Source: Timema cristinae
Lineage: Eukaryota > Arthropoda > Insecta > Phasmatodea > Timematidae
Direction of reading: 5' to 3'
Length of the DNA: 64,000 nt
NCBI GenBank assembly: GCA_039000515.1
Contig: JBCFYV010001001.1
Coordinates: 12,451,373-12,515,372 of the forward strand
The position numbers were made by a program, and so were the translations under genes. Each line of letters begins with the position of its first letter. The stretch's first letter is position 1. Below the pieces are notes generated by a model that was not told where the DNA came from, made no database searches, and was given only the letters and a program-made list of their open reading frames with translations. Positions 37,401 to 47,600 of this stretch are shown here, piece after piece.

Positions 37401-40400
37401 GTATTTTTGCGTCGATATCCCTCTTTTTTTTTTCTGGTTTTCAGCTGCAGCCCTGGCTGTACGCTTGCAGAAAATCGTGCTATATCTGGAGAGATGCACT
37501 CAAGATTACACCATCATCATTCTCATGCCATACATCATTGTGGACGTGAAGTGTGAGGCGTACGACGCTCTGATGGCCATCTTGTTGTTTGAGGGTTATT
37601 CCGCTATAGCCGAGGTGAAGGCCGACATAGACCCTGAGCTTCTATCACAGGTAGCCTATACCCAATCTACGGTAGGAGAGGTGGTGAGAGCTAGCAGAAG
37701 GTTCGCTATTGCCAACATTTTCTGAACGTAACTAATGCCAGCCTATTCGAAAATTATTATTATTTTCTTACTAATACTATTTTACAAATAAAAAGTGTTA
37801 TCAAACGAGTCTAATAATACTTTCCTAAGTATTACTTTATAATGGTCGTTTTCGTACCTCATTTAATAACAAAATATATTAATAAAAATATTATATTTTT
37901 GGTTTTGCGGTTGTGGAAACAATATATATTATAGTAGGGGCTACATGAAAGTATTAAATTCACACTTGAATCTTGTTATAAATAGCAATCAAAACAATTT
38001 TTTGTATAACTTGGAAAAAGTGCCATACAAAAATTTCGTTTCAAAATAAAACGTTAATCTTTTTGTAAAAAAACAGCAACTTTAGATAGTTTGAATGACG
38101 TCATCAACCACCCTTGTTTGGTTGGTTCACCAAATTAATTTAACGCAGCATTTTATATACCTATCGTTTAAAAGGTATTTTTAAGTGACCACATCCAAAT
38201 GGTTATTTTCATAAGTTCATGTTTCAATAATGTTAAAAAGGTAAACAAAAAAAAATTATGAACAAATTTTTAAAGATATAACACTGAAACAAAAATCTTA
38301 AAAAATAATCATGTGGCAATGCAATACTGTTTTTTGGCACAATTCAAGAAGTATTCTTGAATAGTTCTAACAACAGTCCTACATTGTCACATTAATTTTT
38401 TTTGTCTTAAAGTGATATTTTTGAAAACATTCTTTTTAAAAATCGTCCTCAACTAAGGTTATTTGGCTTATTCACAAAACTGGCTTTTAGGAATCTTCCT
38501 GACCTGATGTAGAATAAAAAAAAGTCCGTAGAAGTATTTGTCTATCTAGAATAAGAAAAGATAAATGTATAATTTTGGAATTCAAGTCAATACTGTTCAG
38601 GCGCAAATAGTAGAGTGAGTGTAAATATTCGTCAGCGGAAGAGGGGTAGTGTTATCAGCCGGTAAACAAGAGGAATCACAGGATTAACTACTCATTATTA
38701 ACATCCTTCTCCTTATATCTTTCAGGGTAAACTGAGTATTCCAAACATTGGGACAGACATAGATAGGTATAGGCATACATTGGTACAGATATATATTGAT
38801 ACAGGCATACATTGGGACAAACACACATTGGGATGGATATATATTGGTACAGCCATACATTGGGTCAGACAGACAGGCAGTGAGACATAGACTGTAGAAT
38901 TGTAAAATTCAGTTTTTGAGTTTTGGGGCATATAAAAGGTCAGATACGTCATAACCTGGAGGGTGAAATACTCCCAAAATCACAAAGGATGTTCTCTATA
39001 TGGTTAGGTAAAACTTATAAAAATGTTGATGTTATCCCACTAAACCATAACATGATGTCAGCTGATGTCTGAGGGCGATTTGGAAGTGTCAGGGGAGATG
39101 AAAGAGGAGTTGGCAGCCGGCCCCTGTCTCATCAAGCTCCTGAAGCGCAGCAAACCCACCCCGGCGGACAACCCGGAGGAGCCTCCTCCCGAGGACGAGG
39201 AACAGGAGGCTGAACCTCCCCCGGTGGAGGAGGACGTCCCAGACGCTCTGGTCAGAGTGACGCAGCTGGTCTATACGAACGCGTCGCACTCTCAAGAAGA
39301 CAAGCAGAGGGGCGTCACCAAGCAGGCGTGAGTTTTACCTGGATCGTACCAGGAAACACCTCACAGATGAGCCAAATATTCTTTTTTTAATCTATTTATA
39401 CGCCAAGTTACGTAAAAAGCAGTTGTAGTATTTGAGAAATAGTGTAAATCTTAGGAGAATTAAGATAATTATACCGATCCTTTATTTAATTAATGTGTAT
39501 CCCAAACTGATAGGCCGACGTAATGGTTGTCCTGATGGCAAAATGAGATTCAAATAAGTGAAAAAATGACCACCTGGATGGTTAAAAAGTACCTGAATAC
39601 GAGACAAATAAGAATGGTCATTGATAGAACACTGGCGTGTAAAACTAAAGGTCTCAGATTTTGATTCCCGTGGCTAGATTGTCATTTTTCACTTCATTGA
39701 ATAGTTGGCTAATTTTGTATGTGCTCTTATTGGTTCTTTCTATTGCAATCCTACTATAGTTTTACTGTTGCTTAATACATCCAAAGGAGAGTAAGGGTAC
39801 CTTTCTGAGAAGGTGGGTTTGGGTGGGGTGGGGTGGAGGGGGCTAATGCTTTAGATCTTGGCCATTCGCCCTTATCTTACCTCTGCTCTTATGGCTTTGG
39901 AGGAATCATTTTTGAGGTGGGGACACAGGACATCATTAAGGCAAATTCCACTATCCCCATATGGTCAAATTGACAGCCAATGGTGTAAGTAGCATGAATG
40001 GCTTAAAATCCACTCTCCCCGGGGGTGGGGGAAGGGGGGAGGGAGGTTGATAAGCATACTGGGAAGAGCGTAACACTGGCAGAAGGGCATTCCAGTTATT
40101 CCCGAATTTGCAATAAAGACTGGGAATGAGGCATCGTCAACCTTTCCAGGGGCTTGTCCACTATATTACAGGACACGGGCCATATCGAGCGTCCCTCTTC
40201 TGCTATTGCGGAGAGAAGGCGACACCGGAGCACGTGACCTTAGAATCTACACTTACAGAAGACGAGAGAACAGAGCTACACAGTCAAACGCCATGTACAA
40301 TATAGTGAGGGATGTGGACCGGTGGAGTTACCTCGACGAGATAGCAACTAGAGTATTGAAGGCAAAAAGGGACAGGCATATTGACGAATTAAAAGAAAGA

Positions 40401-43400
40401 AGTAGACTAAGACAGTACAGAGACATAATACAAAATGGACAGGAAGAAACGACGGAAGAGGACGTGACGAGTGAGGACGATGGAGAAGGATAATAACATC
40501 AGACTCAGACGAGACATTACCAAACTGATGAAGCAAACAAATCCAGTAGTTGAGGTTAAAAGGGAGGATGGATAAGACCTTGCTAAACTCTGGATACATC
40601 TAGTACTCTAGCTGAGGGAAGGTGACTCAGGGATACCAACGGTGGTAATCGTTGATGAAGCTAAAAGTGTCTGGAATACCGGCTAGAGGAGAAGGAAGAC
40701 AAAGAGGAAAATAAAAGAGACGCCGGAGATTGCTTCTAACTCAAATAGTCCAGCCCACTTGGAAACAAGAGTAATGCTGGTCTGGAGACATCAAGCACTC
40801 CAATGATGTCGACTGGTTACGGGAGAGAAGAAAAGAATAAGTGACTCCCCACAAGGAAAAATAAATTACAGAACTGAAAAGACAGAATACAGCACTAGAT
40901 ATAAGTTAGTTTAAGTAAATCTAGATCCTAAAGTAGCTATAGCAAAACGAATAACTATACGTGGCAAATGTAACTCCAATAGGTAAAGCAAGGACAATTA
41001 TAATTCACAGTTCAATAAAAAAATGAGTTTTTTGCTACATTGTAATCGGAACTACCGACTCGATAGGGTGCCTCCCCAGGTGGTGGATGGAAGGATGCTC
41101 GCTTCCGTTTGATGTCCTAGGGGCTCTGAAAATATGGTCCCAGGCGGCAACTTGAAGATCAAGTGGGGGAGGGTACCGGGCAATTAAAATACCCGTAGTG
41201 GATCACCTGGCACAGGTTGAGGCAAACTGATAGCTTAGGCAATATTATGACAAGTAGTTTAGTAGTAGTTATAGGTTTAAATTACAGGTAATTTATATGT
41301 TAAAATGTTTGAATTAAATATATAGAATGAAAATTATTGTAAAATGAATAGAGAAAAAAGGTCCTAATTTATGTCACGACAAATGTATGAGGAAGTTGAA
41401 AAAAAAGTCCCCACATTGTAAGATGATACGTGATAATGACGATGGTGGCAAGGCAGAGGTAGAATACAGTTTAACGTGGGCTCCGAACCACGGTGTGGGC
41501 GTGGCATTCCCCACATTCACAAAGCTTTAAAGCACACACTTTGCCAGAGGTGATAAATCCATGGCGGGATCGGGGATTTGAACCCCGGCCCCTTAACACG
41601 GAAATCTGACACCTTACCCCTAGACCACTAGGTCCCCTCCTTTCTAAGAAGGTAATTATAAATAAAATGCCCTGTGAACAACCTCATTTGACAGTATTAA
41701 AAATAAATATATAAATGCTTCCATGTAGTCTTACGCCACGTCATGGAACCTTTTGGCACTTGTAGTTTTAATTGATGTTTAACAGGTGGTAAAGGACCAT
41801 TCCCATACATTGTAGTGATAGTCTAATTTGTGACAACTTACAACTAAAGTCACAGTGACATACCTATATTTATAGCGTCAAGAATTATAGAGAATTACAA
41901 GTAAAACAAGTCACTTTGTTACAAGCTAGGATACATAGATTTTCAGCCGACCTCCTAAGTTGTGGAGGAAGGGCACGTGAGCTATGATCCGTATTTTTGT
42001 AGTTTTTATCCAAAAACATATTTTTTGGCCAAAATAAATAACAAATCTCTCTAGAAAATACGTTTGGTTTAATTTTAATCATATATTAATCTCAAAAGTT
42101 ACCCGCTTCGGTGACCACATTGTCTAAGGCGTCATGTTCGTAATAAACTAGACTGCGGATGGTGGGGAGATTGGATTCGAATCCCGGTCGGGTGTATTGA
42201 GGGAGGTTTTTCCTAAATGAATTTCCATTCTCCCTCCACTCAAATAGTGGGATACTTCCCATAAATTCAACCTTACTCATCCTTAGTTCATTAACTTAAT
42301 TAGTACAACATAGGTGGCGTACACCCTGAACGGGTAGTAAGACGTGTGTCATAGGCATCTCAAAATTTTATCAGAAAATTAACCAGCCTCATGGTATAAT
42401 GATCAATGCACTTGGATACGAACTTGGTGGTCCCTGGTTCAATTCCCGGCTAGTACCATGGGTATTAGTTTTCTAAAAGGGTACTCATCCCAATAATCAC
42501 AAGGGTTTAATTAATTAGGTTTAAGATCACTCCTGGTCTCACACTTTCATAACGAATTGTAGACAACCTCTATAATTGTAACCCTGGTCAACGCTCTGTG
42601 CCACAAGAGTGGCTAAAAGTCCACACACACACACACACAACACACACACACAGGCGGCCTAGTTAGGTAATATATCACTCCCGGCCAAAGCTGCCATACG
42701 CTTAACATTTTTAATTAATAAACCAGGTTATTTTATACGAATTTAAAAGTTTTCTGATCAAATTTCAATACGTTCATGACATATATTCAACAACTATTGA
42801 ATTAACTTTATGTTTAAAACTAAACTAAACGCATCTATTGGACGAACATTTTATTTTTTGTACCAAAAACCTAGTTATTGATATAGAAACTGCCAATATA
42901 CCAAACTTTAATCGTATTCCTTCACCCCCTCTCCATTTGAATTATTGCACCAAGCGTTGAGCCTGAAACACTCACACACACATGGTAATATTTGTCAACA
43001 AATAAGGGTGGGATGTTTGTCAGTTTCCTGCAGCGCTACTCCAAGACACCAGAGGTACCTGCCATGTGGACCGCGTCCACCCCTAGGGCCAAAGCGAGGG
43101 CCATCTATCAGTTTTTCCCCAAGTTCTGTGAGCAGTTCGCTCTACCTGAGCCCATACCCCTTCCTCCACACCTCACCCTCATCTTCGACACCGTCAAGAA
43201 GACGGACGTGGTGGAGTGCGCTCTCGAGTACGGCGAGGACCTTCTCCACCTGGGCTTCTTCAGCTCGTCTGACCCCGACAAGACAGAGCTCCTGGCGTCG
43301 TCTCTGCAAGAGTTCGAGCTCATCAAGAACAAGAAGGGGTTAGTAAACATGATATAAATCAGGGTAAGGGGTTAGTAAACATGATATAAATCAGGGTAAG

Positions 43401-46400
43401 GGGTTAGTATACATGATATAAACCAGGGTATGAGGTTAGTAAACATGATATAAACCAGGGTATGAGGTTAGTAAACATGATATAAACTAGGGTAAGAGGT
43501 TAGTAAACATGATAAAAACTAGGGTATCAGGTTAGTAAACATAATATAAACCAGGGTAAGAGGTTAGTAAACATGATATAAACCAAGTAAGAGGTTAGTA
43601 AACATGATATAAACCAGGGTAAGAGGTTAGTAAACATGATATAAACCAGGTAAGGGGTTAGTAAACATGATATAAACTAGGGTATGAGGTTAGTAAACAT
43701 GATATAAACCAGGGTAAGAGGTTAGTAAACATGATATAAACCAGGGTAAGAGGTTAGTAAACATGATATAAACCAGGGTAAGGGGTTAGTAAACATGATA
43801 TAAACCAGGGTAAGAGGTTAGTAAACATGATATAAACTAGGGTATCAGGTTAGTAAACATGATATAAACCAGGGTAAGAGGTTAGTAAACATGATATAAA
43901 CCAGGGTATGAGGTTAGTATACATGATATAAACCAGGGTAAGAGGTTAGTAAACATGATATAAACCAGGGTAAGGGTTAGTAAACATGATATAAACCAGG
44001 GTAAGAGGTTAGTAAACATGATATAAACTAGGGTAAGGGTTAGTAAACATGATATAAACCAGGGTAAGAGGTTAGTAAACATGATATAAATCAGGGTAAG
44101 GGTTAGTATACATGATATAAACCAGGGTATGAGGTTAGTATACATGATATAAACCAGGGTAAGAGGTTAGTAAACATGATATAAATCAGGGTAAGGGTTA
44201 GTATACATGATATAAACCAGGGTATGAGGTTAGTATACATGATATAAACCAGGGTAAGAGGTTAGTAAACATGATATAAACCAGGGTAAGGGTTAGTATA
44301 CATGATATAAACCAGGGTATGAGGTTAGTAAACATGATATAAACTAGGGTATCAGGTTAGTAAACATGATATAAACCAGGGTAAGAGGTTAGTAAACATG
44401 ATATAAACTAGGGTATGAGGTTAGTAAACATGATATAAACCAGGGTATGAGGTTAGTAAACATGATATAAACTAGGGTATGAGGTTAGTAAACATGATAT
44501 AAACTAGGGTAATGAGGTTAGTAAACTTGATATAAACTAGGGTATGAGGTTAGTAAACATGATATAAACCAGGGTATGAGGTTAGTAAACATGATATAAA
44601 CCACGTTAAGGTAATAGTAGACATGATATAAACCAAGGTAAGTGCTAGTAAACATGATATAAATTAGGGTAAGAGGTTATCAAACATTATATAAATCAGG
44701 GGAGGGGGTAGCATTACAAGTATTACAGGACAATAGATTTTATGAGCTTATCTATCAAAGACACTTATACGTAAGGTTGAAAGAGGGTTTAATGACTTGT
44801 CCTCCTATCATCAGAAAAGGTGAAAGCTATTGGTGAGAGTGATAAACTCTTCTGGTTAAATCAGTGGCGTAGCGTGGGTTTGCTAGCGCCCAGGGCAAGG
44901 CATGTATCGCATCTTCTAATATGCGGATCTTTAGCACTCACTGAGTCCTTTCCAATTCAGAATCATACCCCTTGATCCCTAAGCCCATGTATTGTACTTT
45001 AAGAAAAATATTGACTTATTAAAGTAAAATTAATTTAAAGGCAGCATACTTAAATTTATTTAAAATCTCCTGGTTTTAATTTGTGCAAATTTTTCAATAA
45101 AAGTATTGAAACCTACCTTGAAATCTCTTTCAAATGAGAGTATTGCTAGGCTACTCACTCAGTCTTTCTTGACTCATTGAAGATCTCTGATATGTTTTGG
45201 TTAATTTAAACTTTGAGAAATTTCTTTCACAACTGGCAGTTGAAACAGTGATAGTTAAATAGATTCTTAATGTCACAACAAAGTTAGTCAAACTTTCTTG
45301 CAGTTTACCCTTGTACACCCACCGAAGCAAATCTAAAGCTGTCCAGTTAGCAATCTGCTCATCAGGATTGACCTCCTTATAAAATATAATGTAGCACCAA
45401 CCGCGATTTATTTTGGCAATAATAGTTGCAGCGTTCAACTCTTGTGCACTTAGAACATGTGTGCTGAATTTGTTCCCTAACAAAATCATATTTTTTTAGC
45501 ATATAAAAATATCTAGATTTGCAGGAAAGAAAATTGCTTGTGAATCGTATTCATCTGTTTTGTGCGTGTGATAATTTCTGCCTTAAGTTGATTGATTGCT
45601 TCTAGTTATTCTCTGCGCGTTTCTTGTACTATGGTTAAGCCATCATTCCAGCTTTTCTCCCCAGTCATCTTATTACGTCTTCCAACTCTTTTATCTATAT
45701 GAATGACGTACGTTTTGCACATCTGTAGCACTTGCTCAGTTTCCTTTGTTATTAAACATCACTTTTTTCTTGTCGAAATAGAGTTAATACTTTCAAATTC
45801 AGCACACAGTGATAAAGCGCAAGTCCTTCTTGGTGTAGGTAGATCTGACAATCATATACTTTGATTAGTACTGGGTATCAAAAATACAAGAATAAGAAAA
45901 CAGAATATATCATGATGCAAACTAATAGGCTTGCTGGCTTGCTGCATCACCTTTGGTTTCAGAGATTTCTTATGGCCCATCGCTCAACACTTTCAACGCG
46001 TCTATTATTTATTTGGTTTACTCAGCAAGTACGCGTACAGTTTCACGCTTTGAACCCCATCTTGTGTCACATGATCACTTTAAGTGAATTGGTACATGCT
46101 TCTTTAATATCCCTCTTATGGGTGGAACTTAAGAAGAATGTGTACACCTTTTCCACAGCACCAAAGAAATCACAGACTTTGTCTTAACACCAAATGCATG
46201 TACATCAGCAAGTTGAGCAAATGGTTGTTACATTTTGTTATACTAAATTTTGCACCCCTAATAATTTTGCGCCTGGGGTAACCACCCTTAAGGCCTTTAC
46301 CTTCACCCCCATCCCCACGCTACGCCACCGAGTTAAATCATTTAGTGGCCTGTTAACAGCAACAACATACGGCTCCAGTGGGATGAATTACGTTTCAAGT

Positions 46401-47023
46401 GAGCTGAATTGTTGTTCAAGGGAGATGCATTCTGATTCAAGTGAGCTTCACTGCGCTTAAAGTAGCCTGAATCGTGAATAAAGTGAACTGTCAAAGGAAT
46501 CGGATGAGTCGCCTCATTGCTAAAGGGAATTTCATCGTGGCTAAGTGAGTCACTTAATGCGCCATACAGCTCAAATGTGCTGCAGTGCATCTCAAGGCAG
46601 TTTCTCATGAACCAGTTCATATGCTCTCGCCCGAAAGAGACCAAAGTGAATCTGGTTCAAGTCGATAATATTCACCATAATAAAAATAACGAGGACCAAT
46701 ATAATATTCTTCTGTTTTCTTTTTACAGGGGAGAAGCGTTGGTAATGGTCATAAGCAAAATACGCAATGAGCCTCTCTTGTCCTTGAGCCAGTTCGCCCC
46801 GATATACATCAGCCCTAACATAGAAGATGGAGACAGAATGCGACGACTGTTTTTCCCAACTCACGAAGAAGATGAAGACGACAATCCAGGGAAAGACGGG
46901 GGTATAAATGAGAGTGATGCTTCTAGCGACGGGATGAAACATAACCAAGATCAACCGGAAGACGGGAAAGCTTTGTCAGGCGCAAGTCCTCACACCAGCA
47001 CCGACGATCAAGTTGAAACATAA
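28461..47023 (+). CDS. Thioredoxin plus degenerate NDP-kinase protein (TXNDC3/TXNDC6 type), copy 1, complete
   Basis: Nine coding exons: 28461-28554, 29592-29695, 32453-32524, 33703-33819, 35603-35699, 37445-37650, 39062-39327, 43024-43338, 46729-47023. Borders are GT-AG, phases agree, and the total is 1,566 nt (521 residues plus TAA). Residues 1-130 form a thioredoxin fold: [12 protein letters not shown] has the redox cysteines at about 40 and 43, and SEPTW has the expected cis-proline near 84. A Lys/Glu-rich stretch (135-161) follows. Exons 6-7 resemble an NDP-kinase half ([36 protein letters not shown]) but lack the catalytic NxxHG histidine motif. Exons 7-8 carry an acidic insert and [25 protein letters not shown]; exon 9 ends in an acidic tail. 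This is the order in NME8/NME9-type axonemal proteins of the outer dynein arm or related structures. The C-terminal part resembles the DUF4746 region of insect homologues. Exact orthology between NME8 and NME9 is not settled. Confidence 0.9.
28678..28908 (-). mobile_element. SINE family A, 5'-truncated, 11-bp target duplication
   Basis: Flanked by gtgaatacgtt at 28667-28677 and 28909-28919. The tRNA head beyond the B box is missing, so reverse transcription stopped early. Inserted in intron 1 of copy 1. Confidence 0.85.
29500..29580. repeat. Tandem duplication just upstream of copy 1 exon 2 acceptor
   Basis: The segment ttcaagaagtgaga(c/t)tgtttg, preceded by a TA run, occurs twice within 75 bp, immediately before the acceptor tcatgtttcag of exon 2. 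Confidence 0.75.
29728..29753. repeat. (TC)n microsatellite
   Basis: tctctctc tract about 33 bp downstream of the exon 2 donor of copy 1. Confidence 0.9.
30010..30420. mobile_element. Two facing SINE C fragments
   Basis: A minus fragment at about 30020-30120 (gaaaaataatttaggaaaaa, aaccctgatctcctcgtc) and a plus fragment at about 30300-30420 (cagggaggtcaaggttcgaa, cacatctccctccacgc). Both are old and diverged. Confidence 0.5.
30915..30940 (-). promoter_or_regulatory. CTCF-like motif
   Basis: The minus strand reads aaccgtagatggcgctagct, close to the AGATGGCGCTA core bound by CTCF in animals. Sequence match only. Some insect repeats also contain this core. Confidence 0.35.
31075..31410 (+). 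mobile_element. SINE family E, tRNA-derived
   Basis: Head ctctagtggtcagagttcct, B box ggtcccgggtttgatccccg, and long body (aataagaagccactcagg, caaggcccctatatccgcaa). Relatives at 47225, 50920 and 57165. Confidence 0.8.
31509..32153. mobile_element. Nonautonomous DNA transposon with about 33-bp terminal inverted repeats
   Basis: The left end cctgagaattataagtgggc then atcgaccatttt is mirrored at 32121-32153 with about 2-3 mismatches. The terminal motif and caagcagccaataggagc also recur inside near 31680 and 31725. No transposase frame. Element length is 645 bp. Confidence 0.75.
32790..32880 (+). mobile_element. SINE family F head, tRNA-like
   Basis: tcggtggtagagcgttggtg and a B-box-like gcctcgatgcccttgtcc, followed by tgtcatttttcaactt. 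A sister lies at 39605-39700. Confidence 0.5.
32940..33110 (-). mobile_element. SINE family C, diverged
   Basis: gccgggctatccgcatg tail complement, poly-A stretch, then gccatgattcgatcaca. Confidence 0.45.
33175..33650 (+). mobile_element. SINE family D split by a SINE A insertion
   Basis: Head cctcttagctcagttggcag and B box ggtttgattccgggca, then cgggtaagggctggatgttg. It is interrupted at about 33345-33590 and resumes as ttagttaataagtcatggg through ttcagtaatacactttaaa, as in the unbroken copy at 57765. Confidence 0.75.
33345..33590 (-). mobile_element. SINE family A, 5'-truncated, nested in SINE D
   Basis: (ATT)n tail on the left, then gcaccgcgtcttactaccc through the B box cgaaccccggccgcc. 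The head is missing. Confidence 0.8.
34260..34720 (+). pseudogene. LINE remnant (family 2), RT C-terminal region
   Basis: The plus strand, allowing frame shifts, gives [35 protein letters not shown] and GLKRKGRP. These match the WFGHVERM...RKGRP block of LINE polymerases. It is the sister of the minus-strand copy at 11270-11880, including the shared 3' end. Confidence 0.8.
34805..35100 (+). mobile_element. SINE family A, full length
   Basis: Plus-strand copy: aggtgacctggtggtctagg, gggttcaatcctcggtcccg, ctccaccgtggtttggatcc, and tail gttaagacgtggtgataata ending in (ATT/ATC)n. Confidence 0.85.
35289..35545 (+). mobile_element. SINE family B, full length
   Basis: gcctcggtggcgtagttagc, gaggttcgaatctcggtcgg, body ccactctccctccatg, and tail cccgaacgggtagtaagaca then poly-A. 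Confidence 0.85.
35797..36035 (+). mobile_element. SINE family C
   Basis: tcagtggccgaatggtctaa head, gatttgaatcccggtcaag B box, tail gcctgaacaggtagtaagac and poly-A. Confidence 0.85.
36110..36330 (+). mobile_element. SINE family C, diverged
   Basis: tggtgttcgaattaaggttg B-box-like, actgtttcccacattatttc body, and gcccggatgtatattaatac tail. Confidence 0.6.
36340..37440. other. Copy 1 intron 5, right part
   Basis: AT-rich. No repeat recognised beyond a short tail-like cttactacccgtccagg at 36510. Confidence 0.35.
37655..38700. other. Copy 1 intron 6, left part
   Basis: AT-rich with no recognised element. The next coding exon is at 39062. Confidence 0.35.
38735..38885. repeat. Minisatellite, about 20-44 bp units
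   Basis: catacattgg(g/t)acaga(c/t) phrases repeat at least five times with alternating atatatattg inserts. Confidence 0.7.
39605..39700 (+). mobile_element. SINE family F head
   Basis: tcattgatagaacactggcg and B-box-like tcagattttgattcccg, followed by tgtcatttttcacttc. Confidence 0.5.
40140..41280 (+). pseudogene. LINE 3' end (R1/LOA-like), ORF2 C-terminus and 3' UTR
   Basis: One frame reads [20 protein letters not shown], the cysteine/histidine motif near the end of LINE ORF2. A shifted frame continues with [20 protein letters not shown], matching the end of R1/LOA-type polymerases, up to 40493. A GC-richer 3' UTR follows to about 41280. 5' truncated and frameshifted. Confidence 0.75.
41455..41637 (-). 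mobile_element. SINE family A, partial and diverged
   Basis: tacagtttaacgtgggctcc, then gggatttgaaccccggcc and ccttacccctagaccactag. The (ATT)n tail is missing. Confidence 0.75.
42102..42350 (+). mobile_element. SINE family C, full length
   Basis: cgcttcggtgaccacattgt, ttggattcgaatcccggtcg, and tail ccctgaacgggtagtaagac. Confidence 0.85.
42388..42650 (+). mobile_element. SINE family G with (AC)n tail
   Basis: cctcatggtataatgatcaa head, ctggttcaattcccggctag B box, ctggtctcacactttcataa body, and an ac-repeat at 42620-42652. Confidence 0.7.
43024..43338 (+). CDS. Copy 1 exon 8 (C-terminal conserved region)
   Basis: Encodes 104 codons plus split codons, from [15 protein letters not shown] to FELIKNKK. 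The exon is GC-rich compared with the flanks, and its donor GTTAGT (43339-43340) lies inside the first unit of a 32-bp minisatellite. The length fits the phases of exons 7 and 9 (gc|t and gg|g). Confidence 0.88.
43338..44700. repeat. 32-bp minisatellite, about 42 copies
   Basis: The unit begins ggttagtaaacatgatataa and continues accagggtaaga. Variants ggtatgag, ggtatcag and tagggt alternate, and some units are 31 bp. The array starts exactly at the exon 8 donor and decays after 44600. Each unit contains AGGGTAAG or similar, a near-consensus 5' splice site. Confidence 0.95.
44862..46330 (-). mobile_element. hAT transposon, 1,469 bp, with TIRs and 8-bp target duplication
   Basis: Ends are CAGTGGCGTAGCGTGGG and the inverted CCCACGCTACGCCACCG (16 of 17 match). 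Flanks are ggttaaat (44854-44861) and agttaaat (46331-46338), an 8-bp duplication with one change. The minus strand encodes ZMYM1-type hAT transposase pieces: [19 protein letters not shown] (about 46085-46150) and [16 protein letters not shown] (about 45200-45245), the dimerisation block. Frames are broken, so it is dead. It lies in intron 8 of copy 1. Confidence 0.88.
46382..46615. repeat. Decayed 21-bp tandem repeat, about 11 units
   Basis: Successive 21-bp segments (gatgaattacgtttcaagtga, gctgaattgttgttcaaggga and so on, each shown by its start) share a trailing ttcaagtga. Later units are strongly diverged and one is 20 bp. Confidence 0.7.
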
Positions 47024-47224
47024 ACATTCGGACAGTGTGCTCCACTATTAAATACAGACTTAATAACGACTTAATTCAGGGGTTTATGCTATTAAAAGGA
47101 GATAAATATGTATTTTTTTGAGGGTGGGTGGGAAATTACCGCGTGAGAAAGACAAAATCTGTGAAAACAATTATAACAGCCTTCAGGATAGAAGTCAAAC
47201 AAACTTTCGCTCGTATAAAAATAA

Positions 47225-47395
47225 ACCTTTATACAGTCCCATTTATATATGAAGGACCCTTATCTGGGAGATATGGGAGTTAGTACGATGACTGCTTCAC
47301 AGAAATCTGGAAACGCCAGGGATCGAACTCTGGACCTCTCTATCTGTATCCAGGAACTTTAACCACTAGACCACAGAGGTATATGATAGTAAAAA
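47225..47395 (-). mobile_element. SINE family E
   Basis: Plus strand reads ccagggatcgaactctggac and aaccactagaccacagagg, the complement of a tRNA-like head. It lies in the 1.47-kb gap between the two thioredoxin copies. Confidence 0.8.
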
Positions 47396-47436
47396 TCATC
47401 TGACAGCTAGAAAATGTACTAGATCTACTTTATGGT

Positions 47437-47600
47437 AATCATACGTCAAGTCATGTGATCTGCAACGGTCACTTTTGATAGATATTATGAATACTTATAA
47501 AATAATAATAATAATAATAATATGTAGTAAAATGTTATCAATTTTGGCTGCAGAAAGGTCTGAATTTTTATTAAAGGCCCTTCCTGTGAACTTTGGACAA
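47437..47600. mobile_element. MITE family M1 relative
   Basis: Shares cacttttgatagatatta and aaatgttatcaattttggc with the copy at 21655. Contains an (AAT)n stretch. Terminal repeats were not resolved. Confidence 0.5.

Noticed and set aside
40206..40493. 95-codon plus-strand frame as a host gene
   Set aside because: It is the shifted end of LINE ORF2: the upstream cysteine motif is in another frame and a LINE-like 3' UTR follows.
42945..43343. Serine-rich 132-codon frame over exon 8 of copy 1
   Set aside because: Shadow frame of the conserved exon.
43882..44145. Minus-strand frame repeating [10 protein letters not shown]
   Set aside because: Translation of the 32-bp minisatellite (three units give a 32-residue period). 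Not a gene.
43338..44700. Regular array considered as CRISPR
   Set aside because: Head-to-tail units without spacers in a eukaryotic intron; a minisatellite.
45151..45489. 112-codon frame as a domesticated ZMYM1-like gene
   Set aside because: Lies inside a hAT element with its own terminal repeats and target duplication, and the rest of the transposase is broken.
46342..46644. 100-codon minus-strand frame
   Set aside because: Explained by a decayed 21-bp repeat whose period is a multiple of three.
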